NCBI GenBank assembly: GCA_945865925.1
Contig: CAMBFG010000002.1
Location: 200,421-264,420, forward strand
DNA from: Dehalococcoides mccartyi
GTDB taxonomy: Bacteria > Chloroflexota > Dehalococcoidia > UBA2979
Length of the DNA: 64,000 nucleotides
Direction: 5' to 3'
Shown: positions 41,247 to 50,462 of the stretch, in pieces
Position numbering within the stretch: position 1 is the first letter of the stretch
Layout of the letters: each line of letters opens with the position of its first letter
The notes under the pieces: generated by a model
What the model saw: only the letters and a program-made list of their open reading frames with translations
Databases searched by the model: none
What the model was told of the DNA's origin: nothing
Position numbers and translations under genes: made by a program

Positions 41247-41276
41247 AACGAGGCCCCTCCGATGAGGGGCCTCGTT
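41247..41276. terminator. Rho-independent terminator between convergent genes
   Basis: A perfect 13-bp stem (AACGAGGCCCCTC with its complement) and a 4-base loop, followed by TCTGTCT on the plus strand. It sits 70 bp after the RRM stop and 22 bp before the minus-strand membrane protein stop, so it probably serves both directions. Confidence 0.85.
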
Positions 41277-41297
41277 CTGTCTGATCCTGCGCGGCGG

Positions 41298-41639
41298 TTA
41301 GCGGTCGCTGCCCGTCGGGCGCTCATCCCGGCTGCGGCCGAAGCGGGCCTTCTTCGGACGCGGCACGAGGCGCAACCATTCGAGCTCGTCCTCGGTGACT
41401 TCGTTCACGGCCTGTTCGGCGGAGCGGCCCGCACGGAGGCGTCGGGCGACGGCAACACCGGCAGCGATGATCACGGCCGAAGAGACGGCTGCGCCACCCG
41501 CGATGAACATGTGCTTACGGCGCATCTCCGGGAAGCGCTCCAGCACCTGATGGGCAAGCGAGATCGCCTCATGCGCGAGGATGTCGACCTTTTCGCCGCC
41601 ACTGGCCTCGCTGGAGTCATCGGATAACCATGCTGCCAT
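41298..41639 (-). CDS. Small single-span membrane protein, unknown
   Basis: A 113-residue protein with one membrane helix (MFIAGGAAVSSAVIIAAGVAVA, about 45-65), a soluble N-terminal helix rich in acidic residues and a basic C-terminal tail (RPKKARFGRSRDE). ATG 41639 is chosen because GGAG precedes it; the longer frame extends into the ribH region. I recognise no family. It is 53 bp downstream of ribH on the same strand. Confidence 0.65.
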   Translation of the reverse strand: MAAWLSDDSSEASGGEKVDILAHEAISLAHQVLERFPEMRRKHMFIAGGAAVSSAVIIAAGVAVARRLRAGRSAEQAVNEVTEDELEWLRLVPRPKKARFGRSRDERPTGSDR

Positions 41640-41692
41640 GTTGCTCGCTCCGTCCCGGTGCCCCGCTACTCGCAGAGTATCGCGCAGCGTTA

Positions 41693-42178
41693 TTACGCCG
41701 ATGTTTCTGAGTCGATCTGTCGGAGCAGGCACGCCGTGTGCAGAGCGGCATACATCGCCTCCGCACCTTTGTTCCCCACCGCCCCGCCGGCTCGCGCCTC
41801 CGCCTGGGCGAGGTTGTTCGTGGCGATCACGCCGTTTCCGATCGGGATCCCAGATTCGCGCCCAATCTCCATCAGCGCCCGCGTCGTCTCCCCGGAGACG
41901 AGTTCGAAGTGGGGCGTCTCCCCGCGGATCACCGCGCCGATGGCGCAGACCGCGTCCACCTCGCCCTCCTCCGCGAGGCGCTGGGCGACGATCGGAATCT
42001 CGAAGGCACCCGGCACCCAGTAGATCTCGATGTCGTCCTCGCGGACGCCATACTCCGCCGCCAGGGCGAGAGCACCGTCCGCCAGCCGCTTCGTAATCTG
42101 GTCATTGAACATCGCGACCACGATGGCGACCCGAAGGCCGGCAGCGTCAAAACGGTCTTCGCCGTACGTCACAGGCAT
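41693..42178 (-). CDS. ribH: 6,7-dimethyl-8-ribityllumazine synthase
   Basis: A 161-residue lumazine synthase of standard length. Visible family blocks: VAMFNDQITKRLADGA, WVPGAFEIPIVAQRL, AIGAVIRGETPHFELVSGE (with the conserved His) and PIGNGVIATNNLAQAEARAGG. It condenses the ribBA product 3,4-dihydroxy-2-butanone-4-phosphate with the pyrimidine made via RibD. It starts at ATG 42178, 2 bp after the ribBA stop, as the last gene of the rib operon. Confidence 0.95.
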   Translation of the reverse strand: MPVTYGEDRFDAAGLRVAIVVAMFNDQITKRLADGALALAAEYGVREDDIEIYWVPGAFEIPIVAQRLAEEGEVDAVCAIGAVIRGETPHFELVSGETTRALMEIGRESGIPIGNGVIATNNLAQAEARAGGAVGNKGAEAMYAALHTACLLRQIDSETSA

Positions 42179-42180
42179 GC

Positions 42181-43572
42181 TTAGGACTCTGCCCCGGGCA
42201 TGTCCTGCGCCAGGATGTGCCCCATCTTGTCCCGCTTCGTCGCCAGGTAACGCACGTTGTACGCGTTCGCCGGCACCTCCAACTGCACCCGCTCGACGAC
42301 ATCGAGCCCGTAGCCATCGAGGCCGGCGCCGCGCAGCGCGCCGAACGTCGCCAATTCCTTGATCTTCACCGGGTTGTTGGTCATCAGCCGCATCTGCCGC
42401 ACGCCGAGGTCGACGAGGATCTGCGCACCGATGCCGTACTCGCGGTTCTCTGCCGGCAGGCCGAGGGCGATGTTCGCCTCGACCGTGTCCAGGCCCTGCT
42501 CCTCCTGGAGGCGGTAGGCGCGGATCTTGTTGTGCAAGCCGATCCCGCGGCCTTCCTGGTCCATGTAGAGGATGGCGCCACGGCCCTCCTCTGCGACTTT
42601 CGCCATCGCGGCATCGAGTTGCTCGCCACAGTCGCAGCGCATGGAACCGAAGACGTCCCCCGTCACGCATTTGTCGTGTACGCGCACGAGCACGGGCTCC
42701 GGCGTGGACAGGTCGCCCATGACGATCGCGATGTGCTCCTTCGCGTCGATCAACGTGCGGTACGCGATCACCTTGAAGGTGCCGTGGTGCGTCGGCAAAG
42801 TGGCCTCGTCCACGCGCTCCACGAGGCGTTCGTTGGACATCCGGTAGGCGATGAGGTCGGCCACCGTCAGGATCTTCATGTGGTGCTTGCGCGCGAACTT
42901 CACCAGGTCCGGCATCCGCGCCATCGTGCCGTCTTCCTTGATGATCTCGCAGACCACCCCGGCCGGTTCGAGGCCTGCCATCCGGCAGAGGTCCACGGCG
43001 GCCTCGGTCTGACCGGCACGCTGCAGGACTCCGCCGGGCTTCGCGCGCAGCGGGAAGACGTGGCCGGGACGGGTGAAGTCGGCGGCGCCGGCCTTCGGGT
43101 CCGCGAGTTGCATGATCGTCCGCGCGCGGTCGGCGGCGGAGATGCCCGTCGTCACCCCGTCCCGCGCCTCGACACTCACGGTGAACGCGGTGCCGAGGGG
43201 TGCCGTGTTGTGGTCGGCCATCGGGTTCAGGCGCAGCGCGTCCGCGCGCTCCTCGGTCAGCGGCACGCAGATCAGTCCGCGCGCGTGGGTGGCCATGAAG
43301 TTCACCCACTCCGGCGTGCAGAACTGCGCAGCGATGACGATGTCGCCCTCGTTCTCGCGGTCTTCGTCGTCGGTGACGATGATCGGACGGCCGTTACGCA
43401 GCTCTTCGAGGGCTTCCTCGATCGAGCCCATCTCCGCCGGACGGCGGGCGGCGCGGCGCGGTGCCTTCGAGGCCTCCGCGGTCTTCGGTGCGGCGCCCTT
43501 CTTCTGCGCCGGCCGAGGCACGCCTGAGCGCGTCGATGTCCGTGTCGTCGTCCGTGCTGTCTTCGCTGCCAT
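42181..43572 (-). CDS. ribBA: DHBP synthase / GTP cyclohydrolase II
   Basis: A 463-residue bifunctional enzyme. A Lys/Ala/Arg-rich N-terminal extension (about 45 residues) precedes the RibB domain ([39 protein letters not shown]). The RibA domain has the zinc site [18 protein letters not shown] and [15 protein letters not shown]. It supplies both precursor branches of riboflavin synthesis. The basic extension is unusual and looks nucleic-acid-binding or disordered. Gap to ribE is 35 bp. Confidence 0.95.
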   Translation of the reverse strand: MAAKTARTTTRTSTRSGVPRPAQKKGAAPKTAEASKAPRRAARRPAEMGSIEEALEELRNGRPIIVTDDEDRENEGDIVIAAQFCTPEWVNFMATHARGLICVPLTEERADALRLNPMADHNTAPLGTAFTVSVEARDGVTTGISAADRARTIMQLADPKAGAADFTRPGHVFPLRAKPGGVLQRAGQTEAAVDLCRMAGLEPAGVVCEIIKEDGTMARMPDLVKFARKHHMKILTVADLIAYRMSNERLVERVDEATLPTHHGTFKVIAYRTLIDAKEHIAIVMGDLSTPEPVLVRVHDKCVTGDVFGSMRCDCGEQLDAAMAKVAEEGRGAILYMDQEGRGIGLHNKIRAYRLQEEQGLDTVEANIALGLPAENREYGIGAQILVDLGVRQMRLMTNNPVKIKELATFGALRGAGLDGYGLDVVERVQLEVPANAYNVRYLATKRDKMGHILAQDMPGAES

Positions 43573-43607
43573 GACTCCCGACCTTCCCTCGCGTGGTGTC
43601 GACGCCC

Positions 43608-44198
43608 TTAGAGGGTCGCCGCGCGCGACTCCAGGATCTGCTCTACATACCGGGCAATGATGTCCGTCTCCAGGTTGACCGCGTCGCCGGGCTTCCGGCG
43701 CAGCAGGTTCGTGTGCTCCTGCGTGTACTGCACGAGCGACACGGAGAACGAGGTGTCGTCACGCGCCATCACCGTGAGCGAAGCGCCATCGAGGCAAATA
43801 GGCCCCTTCATCACGATGTACTTCAGGAACTCCGGCTCCACCGTGTAGCGCGCGATGATCGCTTCGCCCTCCGGCGTGAACGAATGCACCCGGCACGTCG
43901 TCTCCACGACACCGCGCACGAGGTGACCGGACAGCCGCGTCGCACTCGTCACCGACCGTTCGAGGTTCACGACGTCACCCGCCACGAACCCCTCGAGGTT
44001 GGAGCGGCGGTACGTCTCGTTCATCACGTCGAAGGTCATGCTCGCTGCGTCCATCGCGCGGACGGTGAGGTCGACGCCGTTGATCGCGATCGAGTCACCA
44101 AGCCCGGTGCCCTCGATGATCGTGGAGCAGGCGATGACGAGCACGCCGCCCTCATGCTTGAGGACGGTGCCCACCTCTTCGATGATTCCCGTGAACAT
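43608..44198 (-). CDS. ribE: Riboflavin synthase alpha subunit
   Basis: A 196-residue trimeric riboflavin synthase with the signature start [12 protein letters not shown] and two repeated lumazine-binding barrels, the second opening FTGHLVRG-like [16 protein letters not shown]. It dismutates two lumazines to riboflavin. It lies 14 bp after ribD. Its tail ([13 protein letters not shown]) is typical of the trimerisation helix. Confidence 0.95.
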   Translation of the reverse strand: MFTGIIEEVGTVLKHEGGVLVIACSTIIEGTGLGDSIAINGVDLTVRAMDAASMTFDVMNETYRRSNLEGFVAGDVVNLERSVTSATRLSGHLVRGVVETTCRVHSFTPEGEAIIARYTVEPEFLKYIVMKGPICLDGASLTVMARDDTSFSVSLVQYTQEHTNLLRRKPGDAVNLETDIIARYVEQILESRAATL

Positions 44199-44212
44199 GC
44201 CCGCTCCCCCCG

Positions 44213-45343
44213 CTAGTCCGCAGTGGCGTCCGGCCAGGCCGGTACACCCTCGACCAGCACGTCCTCGCCGAGTCGGGTGACCGCGAGGTCGCGGAGGCGT
44301 GGCGCCTCCCGCATGACCTGCGCGCCACGCCCGCTGATCGCGGATGGCGCGGCGGCGGCACCGACGACAACCGGCGCAATCACAGCATACAGGCGGTCCA
44401 CGAGGCGGCGGTCGAACAGCGCGCCCAGCAGCACCCCGCCGCCCTCCACCATCACATTCAGCATGCCCCGCTGTCCGAGCGCCGCGAACAGCGCGGCCAG
44501 CGAGACGTGCGCTCCCCCGTCCGCCCCGGATTCCGAAGGCAGCACCAGCACTTCGCCTCCGCGCGCCTCCATCGAGGTACGCCAGGCGGCCGGGAACCCC
44601 TCGACCGTCGCAATCAGCACCGGGCCACCCGTCTCCACGAACAGCCGCGCGGAAGGCTGCGTACGCGCCCGTGAATCGACGACGACGCGCGCCGGCTGCT
44701 GTGCGCCTTCGGCGGTCCCACGCGGACGAGCCGTCAGCGCCGGGTCATCCGCGACGAGGGTGCCCGAGCCGACGATGACCGCATCCACTTGCGTGCGCAG
44801 GCCATGCACCCACTCACGTGCTTCGGGCCCGGAGACCCAGCGCGCGTCCCCGGACGCCGCCGCGATCCGCCCGTCGAGGCTCATCGCCACCTTCACGATG
44901 ACCGCAGGCGATCCCGTCCGGCGGTGCTTCAGGTACCCCTCGAGCAGCCGCGTGGACTCCACCGCCCCGTCGCCTACCTCCACATCGAGGCCCGCGGCCC
45001 GCAGGCGTGCGTCGCCAGCGCCCGCAACGTGGTCATCGGGGTCGCCGATGGCATAGCGGACAGCGCCCACGCCGGCTTCGATGATCGCTTCAGTGCAGGG
45101 CCCCGTGCGGCCGCTATGCGAGCAGGGTTCGAGCGTGCAGTAGAGCGTCGCGCCGCGCGCCGCCGCGCCGGCATCGCGAAGCGCAACGACCTCGGCGTGT
45201 GGGCCACCCGGCGGTTGTGTGTGCCCCCGTCCAACGATGCGCCCATCGCGCACCACCACCGCGCCGACCGAGGGGTTCGGCGAGGTCGTCCCGAGCGCAC
45301 TCAGCGCCTCGTCCAGGGCGAGGCGCATGAACTCGGATGGCAT
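44213..45343 (-). CDS. ribD: Riboflavin deaminase/reductase
   Basis: A 376-residue bifunctional RibD. The deaminase zinc site is in GGPHAEVVALRDAG and CTLEPCSHSGRTGPC. The reductase domain begins VIVKVAMSLDGRIAAASGD, with VSGPEAREWVHGLR and VDAVIVGSGTL. It carries out the second and third steps from GTP. It is the first rib gene, 13 bp after dcd. No FMN riboswitch is visible upstream; the preceding space is too short. Confidence 0.95.
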   Translation of the reverse strand: MPSEFMRLALDEALSALGTTSPNPSVGAVVVRDGRIVGRGHTQPPGGPHAEVVALRDAGAAARGATLYCTLEPCSHSGRTGPCTEAIIEAGVGAVRYAIGDPDDHVAGAGDARLRAAGLDVEVGDGAVESTRLLEGYLKHRRTGSPAVIVKVAMSLDGRIAAASGDARWVSGPEAREWVHGLRTQVDAVIVGSGTLVADDPALTARPRGTAEGAQQPARVVVDSRARTQPSARLFVETGGPVLIATVEGFPAAWRTSMEARGGEVLVLPSESGADGGAHVSLAALFAALGQRGMLNVMVEGGGVLLGALFDRRLVDRLYAVIAPVVVGAAAAPSAISGRGAQVMREAPRLRDLAVTRLGEDVLVEGVPAWPDATAD

Positions 45344-45356
45344 CGTGCGCCCTCGA

Positions 45357-45944
45357 CTACCGCGACTGCGGCGGCTGGTAGTCGCGGAAGATGCGAGAGG
45401 CGGTGGGGAGCGTCTGGCCCTGGTAACGCGACTTCAGGTCGGGGTGGCCGTACGGGCGGTCAGCCGCCGTCGTGAGGTTCTGGAACGACAACTGGCCGAT
45501 CTTCATGCCGTAGTACAGGCGGATCGGCAGCGTCGAGACGTTGGACAACTCCATCGTCAGGTTGCCCTTCCACCCGGGGTCGACGAACCCCGCCGTCGCG
45601 TGGACGAGGAGGCCGAGGCGCCCGAGCGACGACTTCCCCTCGACGCGCGCGACGATGTCGTTCGCGAGTTCAACGCGTTCAACGGTGGAGCCAAGGACGA
45701 ACTCGCCGGGGTGCAGGACGAACGGTTCGTCGTCCGCGATCGACTCCGCCTCGGTGAGTTCGGGGATCTCTTCGCGGATGTCGATGTAGGCCTGGCGGTG
45801 GTTGCGGAACACTCGGAAGTGCCGGTCGAGACGGATGTCGAGGGAGGCGGGCTGCACAGCGTTATCGCCCATCGGATCGATGACGAGCCGGCCGGACGCC
45901 AGCGCCTCGCGGATGGATCGATCGCTCAGGACCAACGGGGACAC
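45357..45944 (-). CDS. dcd: dCTP deaminase
   Basis: A 195-residue dCTP deaminase of the dUTPase fold, with [28 protein letters not shown] (phosphate loop), [19 protein letters not shown] (catalytic region) and [13 protein letters not shown] at the end. It makes dUTP for dTMP synthesis. It leads the dcd-rib transcript. The upstream 75 bp to the 45-residue peptide gene hold no obvious promoter. Confidence 0.95.
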   Translation of the reverse strand: MSPLVLSDRSIREALASGRLVIDPMGDNAVQPASLDIRLDRHFRVFRNHRQAYIDIREEIPELTEAESIADDEPFVLHPGEFVLGSTVERVELANDIVARVEGKSSLGRLGLLVHATAGFVDPGWKGNLTMELSNVSTLPIRLYYGMKIGQLSFQNLTTAADRPYGHPDLKSRYQGQTLPTASRIFRDYQPPQSR

Positions 45945-46019
45945 CTCACCACGGGGAGTGGTTCGCAGGAGTCCGAGCGTATCACCGGGGCTCGGTGCGC
46001 GCCCTTCGAGGACGGCCGC

Positions 46020-46157
46020 CTACAGATTGCAGAGCAGCGCGACCTGCCGCACCACACCGGCTGGCCCGCCCAGCCAGTAGGCCAGCACGAGCGCCCCGAC
46101 GTTCCCGCCGAGGAGCGCGCCACCGAGGACGGTGAGACGTCGGGTGGCGGCCGACAT
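46020..46157 (-). CDS. 45-aa membrane peptide coupled to the HD-GYP gene
   Basis: The ATG at 46157 overlaps the TGA of the HD-GYP gene in an ATGA junction. The frame encodes a basic start (SAATRRLTVLGG) and one or two hydrophobic stretches (ALLGGNVGALVLAYWLGG). It would be a single-span membrane peptide translated by coupling after the phosphodiesterase. No family is recognised. The exact overlap and membrane character favour a real gene. Confidence 0.6.
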   Translation of the reverse strand: MSAATRRLTVLGGALLGGNVGALVLAYWLGGPAGVVRQVALLCNL

Positions 46158-47599
46158 CAGGCGGCCCGGCGCTCGTGGTAGACAAGCGAGTCGGCGGCGT
46201 AACGGGCCTCCCAGGCGGCGACCACGCGCGTGAACGCCTGGGCACAGCGCGGGTCGAAATGCGATCCGGCGTCCTGCTCGATCAGCGCAGCGGCGTCCGT
46301 GGCTGACCATGCCGTGCGGTAGGCACGGTTGGATCGCAACGCGTCGTACACGTCCGCCACCGCCGCGATCCGTGCCTCCAGCGGGATGTCCGTCCCGGCG
46401 AGCCCGTCCGGGTAGCCGGCACCGTCCCAGCGCTCGTGGTGATGACGGATCACCGCGCACTCGACACGGCCGGAGAAGGAGGCACCCAGCATGACGTCGC
46501 CACGCGCGGGGTGTTCCTGGATGACGGCGAACTCCTCAGTCGACAGCCGTCCGGGCTTATGCAGCACCGCGTCCGGGATACCAATCTTCCCCACGTCGTG
46601 CAGCAGCGCGCCGGCGGCAAGGCCTCGCAGCCGCGTGGACGACAGCCGCATCTCCTGCCCGATCAGAATGGCGAGGGCGGCCACGCGCTCACCGTGGCCC
46701 AGCGTGTACCCGTCGCGCGCCTCGAGGGCTGCGGCGAGCGAGACGATCGACTCCGTGTGGCCGCGGCGCAGCTGCTCCACCACATCCGTGACGCTCAGGT
46801 CTTCGATCGCCTGGAGCGTGCGCCCGCGCGAGAACTCCCAGAACAGCCCCCAGCCGATCGCGCTGTACCCGAACAGCAACTGGAAGTGGTAGAGCCAGAA
46901 CGTCCCGCCCCACGCCTTTCCGTAGTGCATCGAGTACGTCGACTGCGCGAGCATCATCGCGCCGATCGCAATGGCGCCAAAGAGCGGCAGGCCGGTCCGC
47001 GCATAGCCGATGGCATAGCGCGCGCAGGCGAAGCCCGCGAGCACCGTGACCGCACCCAGCGTCGCGTAGCGGAACACTGGCGCCGTCACAAACATCGAGG
47101 GCAACAGGTACGGCGCACGCAGGCCGACGACGCCGTAGGCCACGATGGCCGCCCCCGCGAGCAGCAGCGCCGGCCGGCGCCAGGCGACCATGCGCGCTGA
47201 CACCCGCTCGGGCCACTCGACCGCGCTCGCGGTGAGGCAGAGCGCGGCAGCGAGGACCGCGAGGCGACCGGAGAACCCGGTGAGGTAATAGTGGCTCTTC
47301 CCCACGAGGAAGCCGGGCGTCACCAGGCCATGGACGAAGAAGAAGCCCGCCATGCTGAGGAACCCGAGGGCGATCCACAGTGTCCGCGCGTTCGCCCGCT
47401 GCCACGCCGTAGCGGCTGCTACGACTCCAACCACGAGGGCGAGGAAGGCGACGCTCGAGACGATCCAGACGTGCCCGACGGGCGACTGCCAGGCGAGCGC
47501 GGTGTCCCACGGCGCGTTCCAGCGCAGCGCGGCGAAGATCGCCGTAGAGATCGTCAGCCCGAGGATCCAGGCCGTGACCTGTGGCAGTGCTCGACGCAT
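46157..47599 (-). CDS. Membrane-bound HD-GYP phosphodiesterase
   Basis: A 480-residue protein. Residues 1-265 hold about eight membrane helices (for example ILGLTISTAIFAAL, VWIVSSVAFLALVVG). The cytoplasmic HD-GYP domain follows: GHGERVAALAILIG, LLHDVGKIGIPDAVL (HD), and HHHERWDGAGYPDGL (GYP loop). All metal-binding residues are present, so it should degrade cyclic di-GMP in response to a membrane signal. It starts at ATG 47599. No c-di-GMP riboswitch fits the 220-bp upstream region. Confidence 0.92.
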   Translation of the reverse strand: MRRALPQVTAWILGLTISTAIFAALRWNAPWDTALAWQSPVGHVWIVSSVAFLALVVGVVAAATAWQRANARTLWIALGFLSMAGFFFVHGLVTPGFLVGKSHYYLTGFSGRLAVLAAALCLTASAVEWPERVSARMVAWRRPALLLAGAAIVAYGVVGLRAPYLLPSMFVTAPVFRYATLGAVTVLAGFACARYAIGYARTGLPLFGAIAIGAMMLAQSTYSMHYGKAWGGTFWLYHFQLLFGYSAIGWGLFWEFSRGRTLQAIEDLSVTDVVEQLRRGHTESIVSLAAALEARDGYTLGHGERVAALAILIGQEMRLSSTRLRGLAAGALLHDVGKIGIPDAVLHKPGRLSTEEFAVIQEHPARGDVMLGASFSGRVECAVIRHHHERWDGAGYPDGLAGTDIPLEARIAAVADVYDALRSNRAYRTAWSATDAAALIEQDAGSHFDPRCAQAFTRVVAAWEARYAADSLVYHERRAA

Positions 47600-47708
47600 G
47601 GTCGATATCGATTCCCCGCGCGGAGGCGGCCGGACAGCGGCGGTGAGCAGACCTCAACGGCTGGACTATCGGCGGGCCAGAGGAACCCTGAAGGGAGGAA
47701 AGTCCGAG

Positions 47709-47748
47709 GGCCGCCCCACCGCTCCCCGTTAGGGAGGATGGGACGGCC
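47709..47748. terminator. Long GC-rich hairpin after the SIMPL gene
   Basis: A stem of about 17 bp with few mismatches (GGCCGTCCCATCCTCCC against the facing arm) and a 4-base loop lies 72 bp after the SIMPL stop in the minus direction. It is followed by a pyrimidine-rich CTTTCCTCCCTT rather than a clean T-tract. It probably terminates the SIMPL transcript before the HD-GYP gene. The rest of 47600-47819 shows no reading frame. Confidence 0.5.
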
Positions 47749-47819
47749 TTCGTGATTGCTGGCCGGCGACAGAAGGGCGGGGTACAGCGCCGGCCTGGCC
47801 TTCGGGAGCCCGCCGAGCG

Positions 47820-48590
47820 TTACCGCTCGATCTCGAACACCACGTTTACGGTCACGCTCAGCGTCTCCTGACCAGGCGAGACCGGAGTCGGGCCGCCTCG
47901 ACCGCCGGGGGCCGCTGCCGGCGCGGACTGCAGTTTGTCGAACTCCGGGAACACCCCGCCGGACTCGCTGATGCTGCGTGCCGCTCCAACCTTCACTCCG
48001 GCGGCCTTCGCCAGGACCTCCGCGCGTGCCTTCGCGTTCTGGACGGCTTCCTCGCGCGCCTTGGCGAGGTACTGCTCGGGCTTCTCGATGGTGAACTGCA
48101 GGCCATTGACGCGAATGTTGTTCCCGCCTGCCGCAATCGCGGAATCGAGCACGTCTGAGACGGAGTCGAGGTTGCGCACCTTCAGCTGCACCTGGTTATT
48201 CACGGTGTAGCCGACGATCTCCGGGGTGCCCGGTTTGCTGTTCGGAGTGCTCACGCCGTACTGCGGATAGATGTTGAAGAACTGCGTCTGGATGTCTGCG
48301 TCCGCGACACCTTTGCCCTTCACCGCCTTCGTCAGGTTGTCCATCGTGGTCGCGGCCCGCGAGCGTGCGTCCGCCACGGTGGTCGCCGTGACCTCGATAC
48401 CGAGGTTCACGAGGGCGACGTCCGGCTTCACGCTCGTCGTGCCCGCGCCAGTCACGGCGATGCCGCTGACCTCCGTGCCACCAGGCGCGGCGACGTTCAC
48501 CTCAGGCGTGCAGGCGACGAGGGCGAGCGCGAGGCCGCCGAGGGCCAGCACTGCGATCCGGCGTGTGGAACGAGCAGTCTGTCGGAACAT
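47820..48590 (-). CDS. SIMPL-domain (DUF541) lipoprotein
   Basis: A 256-residue exported protein: signal peptide with lipobox (ALGGLALALVAC), then the SIMPL domain with ISVTGAGTTSVKPDVA-like GIAVTGAGTTSVKPD, AATTMDNLTKAVKGKGV, DIQTQFFNIYPQY and EEAVQNAKARAEVLAKAAGVKVG. SIMPL proteins are oligomeric envelope proteins of uncertain role, often linked to stress. It is 24 bp downstream of the anti-sigma gene on the same strand, so it is probably co-transcribed with and controlled by the ECF sigma factor. Confidence 0.9.
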   Translation of the reverse strand: MFRQTARSTRRIAVLALGGLALALVACTPEVNVAAPGGTEVSGIAVTGAGTTSVKPDVALVNLGIEVTATTVADARSRAATTMDNLTKAVKGKGVADADIQTQFFNIYPQYGVSTPNSKPGTPEIVGYTVNNQVQLKVRNLDSVSDVLDSAIAAGGNNIRVNGLQFTIEKPEQYLAKAREEAVQNAKARAEVLAKAAGVKVGAARSISESGGVFPEFDKLQSAPAAAPGGRGGPTPVSPGQETLSVTVNVVFEIER

Positions 48591-48614
48591 CGGATGTGTC
48601 TCTTTTCGAGCCGG

Positions 48615-49685
48615 CTAGCCCCGCGTGGGCCGCGTCCCGGCACGCTGGATGATGGCGAGGAGTGCCAGCAGCAGGGCGAGCACTCCGAGGGCGGGTGCTA
48701 CGCCCATCTCCCCTGCATCCTCAGACGCTGAATCGGGCGTTGGAGTTCCCGTCGCCGGCACGGTGGGAGCGACAGCGGCGTCAGCAGCCTTCGCCTGAGG
48801 CGTGACCGACGCAGCGGCAGGCGCTGCCACAGCCGCGGTAGCCGAGGGTGTCGCGGTCGCCGCTGCTGCCAGACGGGTGGCCTCGACGGTCGGCGCGAGC
48901 GTGGTACCAGCGGACGGGGCGTCGGGCGTAGCCGTGGGCTCTGCCGCGAACGCTCGCGGAGCGGGCGCTGACGGTGGCGCGGCAGTCGTTGCGGGAGCGG
49001 GAGCCAGCGCCGGGTTCGGTGCGGGCGCGCCACCTGGCGCGGGCGTCGCTGTTGGGGCCGTACTGGCTGGCGCTGGAGCCAGCGCGGGTGCCGGGGCGGC
49101 TGCCGGGGCTGTCGAGGGTGGGGTGCTCGCGGCCGCACCGGCGCCGGCCGGGGTCGGGCTCGCGATCGCGCCCTGGTTCGTCGGGCCCAGCGCGACACCA
49201 CCGGGGGTGGCATCGAGGGTCTGCGTGGCCGTCTCGCGTGCCTTCGGTGCAGCGCCAGCCGGGGCCGCTGTTGGTGCCGCAGCCGAGTCTGCCGCGGCCG
49301 AACGCTCCTGCGCGGCCACCGGAACCGCGCTTGTCACCGTTTCCGAAGTCTGCGGACCGTTCACGAGGGCGAAGGTAAAGGCGAGGGCAGTCAGGCCCGC
49401 CGCGCCTCGTGTCGCCCATTCCATCCGCCGGAAGAGCCCGAGCGGGCGACGCTCGGGAGCAGCCGTGAGGGCGAACGATCGAGGGGCTCGTGGGGTGTCC
49501 AGGTTCCCGAGGGCCGTGCGCACGAGGCGCAGGTCGCCCAGCACCTCGCGGGTCGTGGCGTCATCGGCAAGTTCGCGGTCAACCTCGGTACGTTCACGGT
49601 CCGTGACCCAGCCGTCGAGGTACGCGGAGAGCCGCTCAAGGCGAGCCTCATCGCGCCGGTCCATCCGAGGATCCTGCTGGTTCAT
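48615..49685 (-). CDS. Anti-sigma factor with Pro/Ala-rich extracellular domain
   Basis: A 356-residue membrane protein. The N-terminal cytoplasmic part (ARLERLSAYLDGWVTDRER, about 15-35) has the anti-sigma helix arrangement but lacks the zinc HxxxCxxC. The first membrane helix is TRGAAGLTALAFTFALV near 100. A long low-complexity stretch rich in Ala, Pro and Thr follows (about 130-320). A second helix (VAPALGVLALLLALLAII) ends the protein. It starts 5 bp after the sigma stop. It likely holds the sigma factor at the membrane until cleaved or altered by a signal. Confidence 0.8.
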   Translation of the reverse strand: MNQQDPRMDRRDEARLERLSAYLDGWVTDRERTEVDRELADDATTREVLGDLRLVRTALGNLDTPRAPRSFALTAAPERRPLGLFRRMEWATRGAAGLTALAFTFALVNGPQTSETVTSAVPVAAQERSAAADSAAAPTAAPAGAAPKARETATQTLDATPGGVALGPTNQGAIASPTPAGAGAAASTPPSTAPAAAPAPALAPAPASTAPTATPAPGGAPAPNPALAPAPATTAAPPSAPAPRAFAAEPTATPDAPSAGTTLAPTVEATRLAAAATATPSATAAVAAPAAASVTPQAKAADAAVAPTVPATGTPTPDSASEDAGEMGVAPALGVLALLLALLAIIQRAGTRPTRG

Positions 49686-49690
49686 CTGCC

Positions 49691-50350
49691 TTACCGCCTG
49701 TCCGTCAGACGACCGGCCGCCTCAGAAAGTTCCGGCGAATTCCGGATCACCTCCCGTAAACGCCCTCGGGCGCGGCTCAAGCGGGACTTCACCGTGCCCA
49801 CAGGAATCCCCGTCACGGCAGCCACCTCGGTGTAGTCGAGGCCCTGCACGTCCGCGAGGACGACGATCTCGCGCCAGTCGTCCGGCAGCGTGCGGAGGGC
49901 TGCTTCAAGCGCCTGCTTCAATTCGCTCCGTTCGAGGATCTCGTGCGCCGTAGGCCCGCTATCGACGGGGTCGATGTCCGCACGGTCGGGGTCATCGCGG
50001 GCCTCGTCCAGGCTGGAGGTGGGGCGGCGGCCGCGCCGGCGGAGTTCGTCACGGGCGCGGTTGGCGGCGATCGTGAACAGCCATGCGCGGAACGATCCGC
50101 CACGGAACGTCTCGAAGCGCTGCCACGCGCGGATGAAGGCGTCCTGAGTGGCGTCCTCGGCGCTGTCCGAGTCGCCGAGCATACGCAGCGTCAGGCCGTA
50201 AACACCGTCCTGGAAGCGAAGGACGAGGGCGTTGAAGGCGGTCAGGTCGCCGCTGCGAGCGCGCACGACGAGGGCTTCCACCGCCGGATCCCCGGCCGCA
50301 CCCGAGGCCACGGCAGGGCCATCGAGGGCCACGTGCGCCGGCTCAGTCAC
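49691..50350 (-). CDS. ECF-family RNA polymerase sigma factor
   Basis: A 219-residue group 4 sigma factor. Region 2 has LVLRFQDGVYGLTLRMLGD and AEDATQDAFIRAWQRFETF, followed by FRAWLFTIAANRARDELRRR. Region 4 has LPDDWREIVVLADVQGLDYTEVA and the recognition helix region IPVGTVKSRLSRARGRL. It is the first gene of a sigma, anti-sigma, SIMPL run. The promoters it recognises cannot be read from this window. Confidence 0.93.
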   Translation of the reverse strand: MTEPAHVALDGPAVASGAAGDPAVEALVVRARSGDLTAFNALVLRFQDGVYGLTLRMLGDSDSAEDATQDAFIRAWQRFETFRGGSFRAWLFTIAANRARDELRRRGRRPTSSLDEARDDPDRADIDPVDSGPTAHEILERSELKQALEAALRTLPDDWREIVVLADVQGLDYTEVAAVTGIPVGTVKSRLSRARGRLREVIRNSPELSEAAGRLTDRR

Positions 50351-50462
50351 GCCTGGATCGCCCTGCTGCGCCCCACAACTGCACCTGCAGATCGCACTTC
50401 ACCCCGCCGAGGCCGAGGGTAACATGAGGCCTCCGAATGGACGCCTACTGAAAGGTCCGTGC

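Noticed and set aside
41693-43309. A 538-residue open frame running antisense-free through ribH and ribBA.
   Set aside because: Only its last 161 codons are RibH. The upstream part is Arg/Gly-rich out-of-frame reading of ribBA.
45344-45356. An FMN riboswitch before the riboflavin genes.
   Set aside because: Only 13 bp separate dcd from ribD, and the region before dcd lacks the conserved FMN-box sequences.
47685-47780. GGAGGAAAGTCCG (47695-47707 area) followed later by CGACAGAA, resembling conserved regions I and V of bacterial RNase P RNA.
   Set aside because: The P4 partner strand that should follow CGACAGAA is absent (GGGCGGGG instead of a CGGCUU-type strand). The whole region is only about 150 nt and lacks the specificity-domain motifs. 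The strong hairpin there is better read as a terminator.
47600-47819. A cyclic-di-GMP riboswitch upstream of the HD-GYP gene.
   Set aside because: Neither class I nor class II consensus elements are visible on the minus strand. The region is dominated by one terminator-like hairpin.
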